Below are positions 34,406 through 43,440 of a stretch of DNA of 64,000 bases, piece by piece. The DNA comes from Longitalea arenae (GTDB lineage: Bacteria; Bacteroidota; Bacteroidia; Chitinophagales; Chitinophagaceae), in the NCBI RefSeq assembly GCF_016924755.1, contig NZ_JAFFJX010000024.1:1-64000 (forward strand). The letters are read 5' to 3'. Position 1 is the first letter of the stretch; every line of letters starts with the position of its first letter. The translations under genes were made by a program, and so were the position numbers. The notes beneath the pieces are model-generated. The model saw only the letters and a list, made by a program, of their open reading frames with translations, was not told the origin of the DNA and did not search any database.

Positions 34406-34408
34406 AAT

Positions 34409-35071
34409 ATGGGTTTAGATAAATACGGCATCGCAAAACGGATTGCCCAGGAATTACAGGACGGCATGTACGTAAACCTGGGCATCGGTATTCCCACCCT
34501 GGTGGCTAATTACATCCCTGAAGGAATGACGATCATGCTGCAATCTGAAAATGGCATTCTGGGCATGGGACCATACCCGGTTGAATCAGCCATAGACCCT
34601 GATCTCATCAATGCAGGAAAAGAAACGGTGACCGTAATACCCGGCGGCGCCTTCTTCGACAGTGCTGAAAGCTTTGGCATGATAAGGGCCGGCAAGGTTG
34701 ACCTTACGGTACTGGGTGCTATGGAAGTATCGGAAAACGGTGACATTGCCAACTGGAAAATACCTGGTAAAATGGTGAAAGGAATGGGCGGCGCCATGGA
34801 CCTGGTGGCCAGCGCGAAGAATATTATTGTGGCTATGATGCATACCAACCCTAAAGGCGAATCCAAACTCCTGCCTGCCTGCACATTGCCATTGACAGGC
34901 GTTAAATGTGTAAAGCGGATCGTTTCAGACCTGGCGGTACTGGATGTATTGCCGGAAGGCGGTTTCAAACTCATTGAACGCGCCCCTGGTATAACGGTGG
35001 AAGAGATCCGTAATAAAACGCTTGGCAAACTGATGATAGAAGGGGAGATCCCGGAGATGTCAATTAACTGA
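34409..35071 (+). CDS. scoB: Succinyl-CoA:3-ketoacid CoA-transferase subunit B
   Basis: A 220-residue partner of scoA with the catalytic glutamate in MLQSENGILGMGP (Glu47), YVNLGIGIPTLVANY (21-35) and the GGAFFDSAESFGMIRAGKVDLTVLGAMEV block. It is separated from scoA by 162 bp of repeat-like DNA; CoA-transferase pairs usually sit much closer. It converges with the membrane protein gene that starts 36 bp beyond its stop. Confidence 0.95.
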   Translation: MGLDKYGIAKRIAQELQDGMYVNLGIGIPTLVANYIPEGMTIMLQSENGILGMGPYPVESAIDPDLINAGKETVTVIPGGAFFDSAESFGMIRAGKVDLTVLGAMEVSENGDIANWKIPGKMVKGMGGAMDLVASAKNIIVAMMHTNPKGESKLLPACTLPLTGVKCVKRIVSDLAVLDVLPEGGFKLIERAPGITVEEIRNKTLGKLMIEGEIPEMSIN

Positions 35072-35106
35072 TATGTTGATCTGCAAACCGGCTGATGAAT
35101 ACAGGC

Positions 35107-35820
35107 TTAGTACTTTATTTTGATCGGGCGCCTTGTTGGCGGAGGTGGGGGAGGAGGTTCCTCTATATGATTGGGTCGCCCATTGTTCCTGCTGGCCATG
35201 CATGCGGCCACTATAAAGAATACCATTCGTAATATATCAGCTACCGTTATAATAAGGTCTTTTTCGAGTTGTACCTGTTGCGAGCCGGTGGAGCGATTAC
35301 CGGCGATGGCCTCCATAAAAAGCACCATTCCATAATACGATAATAAACCGCCTGCGATCCAGAATGCGGGTTCATCTACGAGGGCAATTTGCCGGTCGCT
35401 GATCAGCTGGAACAGTACGGCCAATGCCAGTACCGTGAGCAGGGCTGCCTGTACGATGGTAAGGGTGCTTGTATAAGCTGGGATACCTTTCAGCGCGTAA
35501 ATAGTGATCACAACCGACAGGAATGATACCAGGAGCATATTCATAATATCTTTTGCAGCGCTGGAACGCATCATTAACCTGAACAGGTAAAATGAGAGGG
35601 TGAATGCGGCCAGTGCAAAGCCGGTTTGCAAAGCAACGTTACGGGGTTGAATAAAATAAAAGCTGAGGTAGTGCAGGAAGACGGAAAGGCAAAGAACGCT
35701 CAGTACGTTAAGTAGGGTGTTTATTGCTACTTTACGAACAAAGAGAATGCAAACAGGCAGTAATGACAACAGCATTACCACCAGCGGCAGGACAATAAAT
35801 ATACCACCGGTTTCTACCAT
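35107..35820 (-). CDS. Multi-pass membrane protein of unknown function with proline-rich tail
   Basis: About 237 residues from the ATG at 35820 (an upstream TTG is possible). Seven or so hydrophobic helices cover residues 5-205, followed by a cytoplasmic tail with seven consecutive prolines and a basic end (RRPIKIKY). I do not recognise a named family. It sits directly downstream of a NarL-type regulator on the same strand and has the same size and general helix layout as the protein at 37612-38322, so both may be membrane sensors or partners of the kinase-regulator system. Confidence 0.7.
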   Translation of the reverse strand: MVETGGIFIVLPLVVMLLSLLPVCILFVRKVAINTLLNVLSVLCLSVFLHYLSFYFIQPRNVALQTGFALAAFTLSFYLFRLMMRSSAAKDIMNMLLVSFLSVVITIYALKGIPAYTSTLTIVQAALLTVLALAVLFQLISDRQIALVDEPAFWIAGGLLSYYGMVLFMEAIAGNRSTGSQQVQLEKDLIITVADILRMVFFIVAACMASRNNGRPNHIEEPPPPPPPTRRPIKIKY

Positions 35821-35944
35821 GGTGAAAGAGTTCAGGGCCAAACCGGTTCTTCATAGGGGGCTTGTGTTTTTTAAACGCTGTAAAAAAGGGTATCAACATA
35901 ATGCCGGCGGTTTTTGAGTTATTTGTCAAAGAGTTGCCGGGAGT

Positions 35945-36601
35945 TTAATCAATCAGGTTATTCTTAACTGCAAAAAAAACCAGGCCTGCCGTGTTCTTAG
36001 CACCAAAGCGTTCCATTAATCTGTCTTTGATGGCTTCAACTGTTCGCGGACTTACCTCTAATTTTTGTGCAATTTCATGGGCGGTAAACTCCATGCAGAT
36101 GTATTTGATCACATCCCGTTCGCGATCACTCAATGTGATTTCGCTGTTTAAACTTGGTACTACTTTTACCCGGGCGTGTGATTTTTTTAAAAGGATCCTG
36201 TTCACAAAGTTGTTAAGGTAATAGCCCTTGCTCATCACCTCCATAATGGCCTTCTTGATCTCGGAAGGGTCGGCGCTTTTCAGTAAATATCCATTGGCGC
36301 CAATTTCCATCATGTGGCTTACAAACCGTTCATCTTCATACATCGTGAGCGCTATTACATGAATGTTAGGATACTGGCGGGCGATCACTTTGGTGGTCTC
36401 GATGCCATCTTTTAAGGGCATGCGTAAATCCATTAAAATAACATCGGGTTGTTCAGGGGCAGTTGGTAAATTATCCAACAGTTCCTGACCGTTTTCAGCT
36501 TCGAGTACGAATTTAATGTTTGTATAAGGCCTTAACGACAATATAACTCCTTTACGGAATATTTTGTGGTCATCAGCAATAGCCACTTTTATAGGTCCCA
36601 T
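35945..36601 (-). CDS. NarL/FixJ-type response regulator
   Basis: A 218-residue regulator: a receiver domain with phospho-acceptor Asp58 (VILMDLRMP) and a LuxR-type helix-turn-helix at about 150-215 (LSDRERDVIKYICMEFTAHEIAQKLEVSPRTVEAIKDRLMERFGAKNTAGLV). It follows the histidine kinase at 36746-37591 by 144 bp on the same strand and is its likely partner. A TAGTTTTG box lies shortly upstream (36625-36618), so it may also have its own promoter. Confidence 0.94.
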   Translation of the reverse strand: MGPIKVAIADDHKIFRKGVILSLRPYTNIKFVLEAENGQELLDNLPTAPEQPDVILMDLRMPLKDGIETTKVIARQYPNIHVIALTMYEDERFVSHMMEIGANGYLLKSADPSEIKKAIMEVMSKGYYLNNFVNRILLKKSHARVKVVPSLNSEITLSDRERDVIKYICMEFTAHEIAQKLEVSPRTVEAIKDRLMERFGAKNTAGLVFFAVKNNLID

Positions 36602-36617
36602 CTGTTTATGATATTGG

Positions 36618-36625
36618 CAAAACTA
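36618..36625 (-). promoter_or_regulatory. Possible -7 box (TAGTTTTG) of the response regulator
   Basis: Matches TANNTTTG on the minus strand 16 bases before the ATG. No TTTG partner is present at the usual distance, so this is tentative. Confidence 0.35.
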
Positions 36626-36745
36626 AATTACTAAAAATCTTCAGTGTTTAGGCATTCAGGGGGTCTGGCATTCTTACGTTAGTATAAACACTTATTCCGC
36701 TCCACATTTATGTTAGTAGCCCTTATCAAATATGAACCGATTCTA

Positions 36746-37591
36746 TTATATCTGTGGCGCTACCGGTTCTTCCTCCAGCCGGGGAATTTCGATAGTTACC
36801 TTATAATACGTTTGCGAAATATCTTTTTCGAAATAAATGCGTCCGTGCAGCAGCTTCAGCCTGCTTTGGATATTCTTCAACCCCAGCCCAACATTGCTTT
36901 TATTCAATTTATCAAAATCGGCCTGGGTAATACCGCGGCCGTCATGATGGAGGCGAATATACAATTTATTACCACTCAGGTTCTGCGTAAGATGAATAAA
37001 ACTGGCATTACTATGTTTCAGGATATTGTTGACCAGTTCCTGTATCACCCTGAAGATGATCAGTTCCTGGTCTGCGTGCAGGCGTTCGCGGTAATCGTGA
37101 AAGCGGCAGCTGGCATTCATGCTGCCCGAGCCGCTGATCTTCTGGAACAGGTCGTTCACAGCCGACTCCAACCCGAAGTTTTTAAGGGTGGGCGGCATCA
37201 GGCTATGTGAAATATTGCGTATCAGCTGAATGGTATCATCGATGATCTGCTTCGCATTGTAAATGCTTTGCAGCTGGGTGGTCTTGTCGAGGTTTACCAG
37301 GTTTTCGTTCAGGTATAAACGCGCTGTGGCCAGCAAAGGGCCGGCATCGTCGTGCAGATCGGCCGCAATGCGCTGCCTTTCTTCTTCCTGCAGCCTGATG
37401 GATGCATTCAGCAACATTTTTTGTTGTTCCTGTTCCAGGTGCTGCAGCTGCATCTGGTAGCGGATAACCTTGCGTTGATGAAAGATAATGAAAACGATAA
37501 GGCCGATAGTAAGTACCAGCATGCCGATGGTGCCAAAGTAAAGGACCATGGGAAACTGGCTGGTGCCGTGATTGGCCTGCAGCAAGATCAT
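36746..37591 (-). CDS. Sensor histidine kinase (HisKA_3 / NarX-LiaS type)
   Basis: A 281-residue kinase with one N-terminal transmembrane helix (about 15-37), a short coiled coil, the dimerisation helix with phospho-acceptor His80 in ERQRIAADLHDDAGPLL, and an HATPase domain ending in GLGLKNIQSRLKLLHGRIYFE. There is almost no extracellular sensor, so sensing is probably intramembrane or through a partner protein. The neighbouring multi-pass protein genes (35107-35820 and 37612-38322) are candidates. It is paired with the regulator at 35945-36601. Confidence 0.92.
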   Translation of the reverse strand: MILLQANHGTSQFPMVLYFGTIGMLVLTIGLIVFIIFHQRKVIRYQMQLQHLEQEQQKMLLNASIRLQEEERQRIAADLHDDAGPLLATARLYLNENLVNLDKTTQLQSIYNAKQIIDDTIQLIRNISHSLMPPTLKNFGLESAVNDLFQKISGSGSMNASCRFHDYRERLHADQELIIFRVIQELVNNILKHSNASFIHLTQNLSGNKLYIRLHHDGRGITQADFDKLNKSNVGLGLKNIQSRLKLLHGRIYFEKDISQTYYKVTIEIPRLEEEPVAPQI

Positions 37592-37611
37592 TAGTATATC
37601 AGACGCTGAGC

Positions 37612-38322
37612 TTATAATGGGTTATAGGGGTTTTTAAAATAATTATCATATGAGGACAGGCTGGAACTGCTTTTGTCCTTTGCTTCTCTCCGCGAAAAAG
37701 CGATGCTAAAGAAAATATTTTTTATGGCATTAAAGATGAAAGTTATAAACCAAAATTTATCCAGATCCTCCCTGTCTATTTCGTCTGCAAAGGTATATAT
37801 AAAAAAAGACCCGGCTAAATACACCAGGAAACCAAGGATTATCCAGAACATGGAGGTATTATATATAAACAGCACCCGTGGTTTGTTTATCTGCTCAAAT
37901 AAATAATACAGGGAAAAAGTGAAAATCAGTATCGATTCACAGGCTACTGGCACTGAATCAAAAGCGTTCCATTTTGTGGTAAAGAAGTAATAACAGATAA
38001 ATATAATGAACAAGAGGGAAACTATGGCAATGATCTTTTTAAATTGTTTACTCTCAATAATGAGCCAGGTAAAATAACTGAAAAGGAAGAACTCTACCAG
38101 GGTGTAGGTGCTGAGGAATAGTTTCAGCGAAAGGCTCAGTAATACTATATCATTCAGGAACGAGTAAAAGCAGTAAATAAAGATTACCCATAATTCCTTT
38201 CTTTTGGTATGCCTTAAAAAGACAAGAAAGAGAATTACGGGTAATAAAGAAGAATATATACTGGTATGTAAGAGTAAACTCTCTATATCAGGGGCATTTA
38301 CCTCAAATATAGAGATTCGGGT
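37612..38322 (-). CDS. Multi-pass membrane protein, open frame with no standard start codon
   Basis: The frame is open for 236 codons between the stop at 38323-38325 and the TAG/TAA at 37612, and encodes a hydrophobic protein with about seven helices and a Ser-rich tail (KSSSSLSSYDNYFKNPYNPL). The only ATG/GTG/TTG-type codon in frame is a TTG at 38013, inside a helix, which would cut the protein nearly in half. Near the 5' end only ATC (38316-38314) and ATA (38310-38308) could serve. The upstream gene ends two bases before the frame opens, so translation may be coupled. A lost start codon or a base error is the alternative. It precedes the histidine kinase by 20 bp. Confidence 0.6.
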   Translation of the reverse strand, partial: TRISIFEVNAPDIESLLLHTSIYSSLLPVILFLVFLRHTKRKELWVIFIYCFYSFLNDIVLLSLSLKLFLSTYTLVEFFLFSYFTWLIIESKQFKKIIAIVSLLFIIFICYYFFTTKWNAFDSVPVACESILIFTFSLYYLFEQINKPRVLFIYNTSMFWIILGFLVYLAGSFFIYTFADEIDREDLDKFWFITFIFNAIKNIFFSIAFSRREAKDKSSSSLSSYDNYFKNPYNPL

Positions 38323-38326
38323 TTAC

Positions 38327-38719
38327 TTAATCAATATAAAACCAGCCGTCATCGCCGAAAATATCACCACCACCGGGGGTTGGGATGCTTCTGTCGGCTA
38401 CAATACCTTTTTGTTTTTTAATTTCTGCGTCGGCGGTAACTACGGTATAGTTCACCATTTCTTTTCCATCCTGATCGAGACCAACATAAACCAGGGTTTT
38501 CTGGCCTTGTTCGTTGATGGCATTGTAGAAGTGGATGCCGGCGCAACCGGGTTGAGCAAGGATCTGGGTCAGAATGTCTTTGCCGATAATGTACGCCTTA
38601 ACATCGTTCGGATGGGCCTTACGGTAGTTGTTCACCAATTCAGCGCCTAATTCAGGGGTAATTTCTTCACCAATTGTCGCAATGTTACGGTTTTTAGTGA
38701 GGAGTTCAGTCTGCATCAT
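38327..38719 (-). CDS. Small conserved-looking protein of unknown function
   Basis: A 130-residue soluble protein with no signal peptide. It has an alternating helix/strand pattern (ITPELGAELVNNYRKAHP, VKAYIIGKDILTQILAQPGCAGIHFYNAINEQGQKTLVYVGLDQDGK) and an acidic Gly-rich C-terminus ending WFYID. I do not recognise the family. It is the first gene of the run that continues with the multi-pass membrane protein and the histidine kinase, so it may be part of that signalling unit. Confidence 0.75.
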   Translation of the reverse strand: MMQTELLTKNRNIATIGEEITPELGAELVNNYRKAHPNDVKAYIIGKDILTQILAQPGCAGIHFYNAINEQGQKTLVYVGLDQDGKEMVNYTVVTADAEIKKQKGIVADRSIPTPGGGDIFGDDGWFYID

Positions 38720-39615
38720 AGTAGTAAGTTTTTAGAGGTTGTAAAAGTGGTTCCGGTTAGTAAGAAACCTCCAAAAAAAAAGATATACAACGGGTTGCGA
38801 GCACCCATAAATGCTGTACTTTTGTTCCAAATGCACTGCCGGCCTGCGTTTCCGGGGATTTTACTAAGAAATATTACGAGGAAAAATGGGGGAGTTTTTC
38901 TAGTATTTTACCGTATATTTACTATAGTGAAAGTTCGCAAAGCCGCCTTTGACAAGGTAGTTGTTCACAAATGTGGATAAGTGAAAATGCTTACCGTGTT
39001 TAGTATTATTACTTAAGTAGTGGTGGATCTTAAAAACGGGGCGCAGTTCTGTAACAGCTCTTGCAATAAAAATTTCCTTTTCTTTTATCGGCTGACTGAT
39101 TGCAAATACAAACTGAGTGAACAGGTATTAACAGAACTATGTTTTTGAAGGATATGATCTTGAGTCGTAGGATGAGGTAAGTCGTGTAGTTTAAAAATGA
39201 AAAGAAGAAGTTGACTGATATTGGATTTGACAGGTGGCATTCATAAGATCGTTGGAAATTATTTTTTAGGACGGTAATCAGAATATTGGATATTTTAAGG
39301 TTGCCATCCTTATCAATCAACTTCTGAAACAAAAATAGTAGGCCACCCGCCTGTTCGCAATAGCGGAATTGCTCTTTTTTAATTGTTCGGGAATTACCGG
39401 TAAATACGTAAAAGCGTCGTGAGATTACTGGTACTATTTCGATTGATCCTGGTAAAGTAACGTTTACAAAGTGAGTATAATCGTTTTTTTATACGATATT
39501 GCCTGAAGGTTAGGGCCCCGCACGAGATCAAAGGGATGAAGGGGTTAAACGGTAGGGCATATGGTACCTTAAACGGAACAACTTATAACCCATTAATAAG
39601 CCAACCTTACCCATT
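38720..39615. other. Long AT-rich intergenic region between divergent units
   Basis: Nearly 900 bp with no convincing gene. A 100-codon leftward frame at 39030-39332 begins like a protein (FQKLIDKDGNLKISNIL) but then loses composition, so it may be a decayed remnant. The region must hold the promoters of 38719 (leftward) and 39616 (rightward). No heptad array is present. Confidence 0.4.
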
Positions 39616-40275
39616 ATGAGCACTGAACTGGTTATTAAAGTAGCACTTGCCGACGATCATAAAATATTTCGCGACGGCATTAAAATGGCGCTGAAAGGAA
39701 AAGAATACCTGAAGATCCTTTGGGAAGCCGAAGATGGTAAAGATCTGATGCATAAAATGCAGATCAAAAAGCCGGACGTTTTACTCATGGATATTCGTAT
39801 GCCCGAAGTAGATGGGGTGAACGCGATTGGAATATTGCGTAAAGAATACAGTGATGTGAAGATCGTTGTACTGACTATGTACGACGAACAGGAAATGATC
39901 ACCAAGATGATGGAAATGGGCGCCAACGCTTATCTTACCAAAACCTCCGATCCTGAGGAGATCTATCAGGCTATACTAACCTGCATGAATGATGATTTTT
40001 ACTTTAATGATCTCGTTAATAAAGCCGTATTGTCGAAATTACAAACCAAAAAACAGGTACGGCAGTTCTACCCCAACCCCGTTAAGTTCACCGAAAAAGA
40101 ACTTCGCATTTTAAAATTGCTGGCAGCCGATAAAACCACCGAGGAAATCTCAAAAGAAGTATTCCTGAGCCCACGTACTATTGAAACCATTCGCCAGAAT
40201 ATGAAATCAAAAGTAGGGGCCAAAACCATTGCCGGACTGATCATGTACGGTATGCGCAACAAACTGATCGACTAA
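39616..40275 (+). CDS. NarL/FixJ-type response regulator
   Basis: A 219-residue regulator with Asp59 (VLLMDIRMP) as phospho-acceptor and a C-terminal LuxR-type HTH (FTEKELRILKLLAADKTTEEISKEVFLSPRTIETIRQNMKSKVGAKTIAGLIMYGMRNKLID). It is an orphan in orientation: it stands between two kinase-regulator units, both on the opposite strand. Its output domain is closest in pattern to the regulator at 35945-36601 (both end in KNNLID/RNKLID). Confidence 0.94.
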   Translation: MSTELVIKVALADDHKIFRDGIKMALKGKEYLKILWEAEDGKDLMHKMQIKKPDVLLMDIRMPEVDGVNAIGILRKEYSDVKIVVLTMYDEQEMITKMMEMGANAYLTKTSDPEEIYQAILTCMNDDFYFNDLVNKAVLSKLQTKKQVRQFYPNPVKFTEKELRILKLLAADKTTEEISKEVFLSPRTIETIRQNMKSKVGAKTIAGLIMYGMRNKLID

Positions 40276-40338
40276 TAACTCCCTGTTTTATATTAACCCC
40301 CTGCCACCTGGTCTTCTATTGCTCCTTATCCCGCTTTT

Positions 40339-41001
40339 TTAAAAGCTTACCAGACCGTGCCGGATGGCATACATGGCTAAACCCACCCTGCTTTTTACAT
40401 CCAAACGATTGAATAACTGATCGCGCAAGGCATCGACTGCTCTTGGGCTCAAATGCATTTGGCCTGCTATCTCTTTGTAGGTTAATTCAGTGCAGCTCAG
40501 TTTCAGGAACTGCAATTCCTGTTCAGTGAGCAGGTTTTTCTTTTGTGTAATGTCTTCCAGTGTATTTCGGAACAGGTTCACCAGCTTGCCGGTTACATGG
40601 TGCGAATAATAGTAGCCCGATTCCATCACCGAGCGGATGGCAAATTTTAATTCTTCCGGATGAATATCCTTTTTCAGGAAGCCCCGTACACCCGCTTGTA
40701 ACAAGCGGATCAGCGTTAGATCGGTATCGTACATGGTCAACATTAAAACATGTACGTGGGGGTAATGCTTATGCAACCAGGCTGAGGTATCGTAACCGTC
40801 GAGCAGCGGCATATTCAGATCAAGAATAAGAACATGGGGAATTAAATTACTTTTGATCTTTTCCAGAGTTTCCTGGCCGTTAGATGCCGTAAAAATCACT
40901 TTACAGTTATCAAACGTATTGATCAGGGATGCCAGCGCATCGCGTAAAAGTATATGGTCATCTGCCAGGGCTACCAGTATGGGAGAATCGGGATTGCTCA
41001 T
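40339..41001 (-). CDS. NarL/FixJ-type response regulator
   Basis: A 220-residue regulator with Asp61 (VLILDLNMP) and a LuxR-type HTH (LTEQELQFLKLSCTELTYKEIAGQMHLSPRAVDALRDQLFNRLDVKSRVGLAMYAI). It lies 47 bp after the kinase at 41049-41837 on the same strand and forms a typical cognate pair with it. It converges with the regulator at 39616-40275. Confidence 0.94.
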   Translation of the reverse strand: MSNPDSPILVALADDHILLRDALASLINTFDNCKVIFTASNGQETLEKIKSNLIPHVLILDLNMPLLDGYDTSAWLHKHYPHVHVLMLTMYDTDLTLIRLLQAGVRGFLKKDIHPEELKFAIRSVMESGYYYSHHVTGKLVNLFRNTLEDITQKKNLLTEQELQFLKLSCTELTYKEIAGQMHLSPRAVDALRDQLFNRLDVKSRVGLAMYAIRHGLVSF

Positions 41002-41048
41002 AGTTTATTTGGGTCGTATAACGAATGATCAGTTTAGTCTTCCGGTGA

Positions 41049-41837
41049 TCAATAAGGGATCTTCAAATGTACGGCAGTGCCTTTACCCGGAAAACTATTT
41101 ACCTGGCAGCTGCCATCGATAAACGCTGCGCGTTTAACGATATTCATTAAACCGGTGCCTTTTCCGGGGCCGGTGGCGGCTGATCTGCGGGCAAATCCTT
41201 TTCCATTATCACTCAATTCAATGTCTACAAAATCGCTTTGGTAATTCAGCAGCAGGGTAATGGCAGTGGCTTCTGCATGTTTGATACAATTGTTCAGCAC
41301 TTCCTGTATGATACGAAAAATAACCAGTTCTTTTTGGGTTTGCATATAAACCGGCGAGCCGGTTACATCGTACCGGATATTATATATGCCCAGCTTCTGA
41401 ATTTTCCCTATTTCCAGTTCCAGCGCTTTTAATAAACCATTCTCCTCAATAAAGTCCGTATGTAATGCTTTGGAGATATAACTCAGGTCTTCAATGGCCC
41501 GGGAAATAAAATGAATGGAGCCGTTTACCTTTTCGGGCGGACTGTTTGCATCCTTCCAGTCGATGGTATTGAGGTTCAGTTTGGCCAGGGTAAGTGAAAG
41601 ACCAATGTTGTCGTGAATTTCACGGGAAATATTCTGAAAGGTTTGCTCCTGTATTTCGAGCTGGGTCGTTAAAAGTGTTTTCTCAAAGTCCGACTTTAAG
41701 ATCTCGAGGCCTTTCTGATAAGAGATCTGCCTGCGTTGGTACAGGAATAAAATAAAGACAATAAAAGAGATGAGTATGAGTATAAAAAGTGTAGTAACTA
41801 CTATAAAAACAATGATGGTATGTTGTTCCCCGGGCAT
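41049..41837 (-). CDS. Sensor histidine kinase (HisKA_3 type)
   Basis: A 262-residue kinase from the ATG at 41837; an upstream TTG adds two codons. One N-terminal helix (about 8-33) is followed by a coiled linker, the phospho-acceptor His75 in FQNISREIHDNIGLSL and an HATPase domain with DNGKGFARR and GTGLMNIVKRAAFIDG. It has no extracellular sensor domain. It is paired with the regulator gene directly downstream. Confidence 0.92.
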   Translation of the reverse strand: MPGEQHTIIVFIVVTTLFILILISFIVFILFLYQRRQISYQKGLEILKSDFEKTLLTTQLEIQEQTFQNISREIHDNIGLSLTLAKLNLNTIDWKDANSPPEKVNGSIHFISRAIEDLSYISKALHTDFIEENGLLKALELEIGKIQKLGIYNIRYDVTGSPVYMQTQKELVIFRIIQEVLNNCIKHAEATAITLLLNYQSDFVDIELSDNGKGFARRSAATGPGKGTGLMNIVKRAAFIDGSCQVNSFPGKGTAVHLKIPY

Positions 41838-42216
41838 AGACAAGGTTGGTATTGGTAATTACATAATGCTAACAAAGAAAAATAAAGGAACAAACAATAA
41901 CTACCGTACTATTACCTATTTTATCAGATGAGAACATGTCGTAATATTTGGTGGTTTTTACAAGGAGGCTCATTCAGCCAGATCATTGAATCACCAAACT
42001 ACTGCCTTTTGAAAGAAGCGGAAAGTGAAAAAACACCGGGAATATTGTTCTTTTTCACAAGGGCCCGGGAAAATGCTCACACACTTATCGGCAAAAACAA
42101 CACGGTTATTGTTCAATTTGACACGTGTATTAGAAATTTTATCAAAATAGAATCTTCCTGATAAATTAGCGGAATATTCTTAACCGCCCAAAACCTAATC
42201 AACCTACTAAACGACC
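41838..42216. other. Divergent intergenic region, no gene supported
   Basis: AT-rich DNA between the leftward kinase and the rightward surface-protein gene. A 77-codon frame at 41928-42161 has no coding character. No promoter match was strong enough to call. Confidence 0.3.
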
Positions 42217-43275
42217 ATGAGAAAGTTTTCCCTTGTTTGCACTTCCCTTTTCCTGTCTGGCATATCTGTAATGGCGCAGCAAAACGCCTTAAATAGCAGC
42301 GGTAATGTAGGTATCGGAACTACTGCGCCTAATACCGCGTTAGACATACGAAGAGGTTCCGGCCCCGGTTTGGGCCCGATACTACGATTGACCGGTGGAG
42401 GTACCCAGGGCTCGCAATGCGCTATAGATATGGGCGCTTTTGATCCTGGTACAAGCGTTGCGCCATCTTTCAGATTAATCACTACGGATGTAGGCGATTA
42501 TTCATGCCGGGTTGATTTTCAAATTAAAACCGGAGGCACTTATACAGGTCCGATACAAACCAAGATGACATTAAGTTCGCAAGGCAATTTGGGAATTGGA
42601 ACTGAAAATCCCGGTACCAAATTGCACGTAGAAGGAAACGGATATTATAATGGTCATCTCGTATTAGGCCCGGAAGATCATACGGTAGGTGTTTATGGTA
42701 AAAAGCTTGATTTTGGAACCAATTCCAACTCTGATCCGCAGTGGATCTCCCGTTTCAACGCAAGTGCAGATGGCAGTGAGTTGCGGGTAAACATCAGTGA
42801 CGAAGGTGGAGCGGTAGACCGGTTTGTGGTGGGGTGGACAAATTTTAATAATAACCAATGGATGCCTGTCATGCATGTGAATGCCAATGGGGTAGTGGGA
42901 ATTGGAACAACGGTTACAAACTCCGGAGATTACAAATTATATGTTGCGGGCGGTGGCATCCGTTCTACGAAGGTAAAAGTTGATGCTGGGCCCTGGCCAG
43001 ATTATGTATTCCATGCCAACTACCGATTACGACCACTTAGTGAAGTTGAACAATATATTAAAGCAAACGGCCATTTACCGGAAGTGCCTTCAGCAGAAGA
43101 TGTAAAAAAAGAAGGCATCGACCTGGCCGACAACCAGGCCACCCTTTTAAAAAAGATCGAAGAGCTGACGCTTTATGTTATTGAGCAAAATAAAAGGCAG
43201 GCCAGCCAGGAAAAACGCATACAAAGCCAGCAGGAACGATTAGCCGAGCTGGAGAAACTGTTAAAAGAAAAATAA
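42217..43275 (+). CDS. Secreted tail-fibre-like surface protein
   Basis: A 352-residue protein with a signal peptide (about 1-20, ending VMAQ). Repeats of the VGIGTT.P...LHV type follow (about 29, 124 and 224), which form beta-helical fibres in Bacteroidota surface proteins. The C-terminal module YRLRPLSEVEQYIKANGHLPEVPSAEDVKKEGIDL leads into a coiled coil (about 300-352), a frequent ending in this phylum that probably drives trimerisation. Function is likely structural or adhesive. It is a single gene with its own terminator. Confidence 0.8.
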   Translation: MRKFSLVCTSLFLSGISVMAQQNALNSSGNVGIGTTAPNTALDIRRGSGPGLGPILRLTGGGTQGSQCAIDMGAFDPGTSVAPSFRLITTDVGDYSCRVDFQIKTGGTYTGPIQTKMTLSSQGNLGIGTENPGTKLHVEGNGYYNGHLVLGPEDHTVGVYGKKLDFGTNSNSDPQWISRFNASADGSELRVNISDEGGAVDRFVVGWTNFNNNQWMPVMHVNANGVVGIGTTVTNSGDYKLYVAGGGIRSTKVKVDAGPWPDYVFHANYRLRPLSEVEQYIKANGHLPEVPSAEDVKKEGIDLADNQATLLKKIEELTLYVIEQNKRQASQEKRIQSQQERLAELEKLLKEK

Positions 43276-43300
43276 GTCACCAGATAAATACCAAGAGAGA

Positions 43301-43330
43301 AAAAGGTCCTGATTCTTCAGGACTTTTTTA
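43301..43330 (+). terminator. Intrinsic terminator after the fibre-like gene
   Basis: Stem GTCCTGA/TCAGGAC (43306-43312 with 43317-43323) has a 4-base loop and is followed by seven T residues. Confidence 0.85.
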
Positions 43331-43440
43331 TTTCATTAATAAATGTTTCATCTTAGGACTTTCTGGCGGCAAAACGCCCCCTTTTGAAAAAGATGACGGA
43401 AATTGCGCCTCAGAATATATTCTTTAAAAATCGATAGGAT

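Noticed and set aside
39030-39332. 100-codon leftward frame in the AT-rich gap
   Set aside because: The first 35 residues look protein-like, but the rest does not; there is no promoter or family match. At most a gene remnant.
41928-42161. 77-codon rightward frame upstream of the fibre-like gene
   Set aside because: No recognisable domain and no signal; probably promoter-region DNA.
42217-43275. Phage tail fibre gene
   Set aside because: The VGIGTT repeats and the C-terminal module are common in chromosomal Bacteroidota surface proteins, and there is a Sec signal peptide and no phage context.
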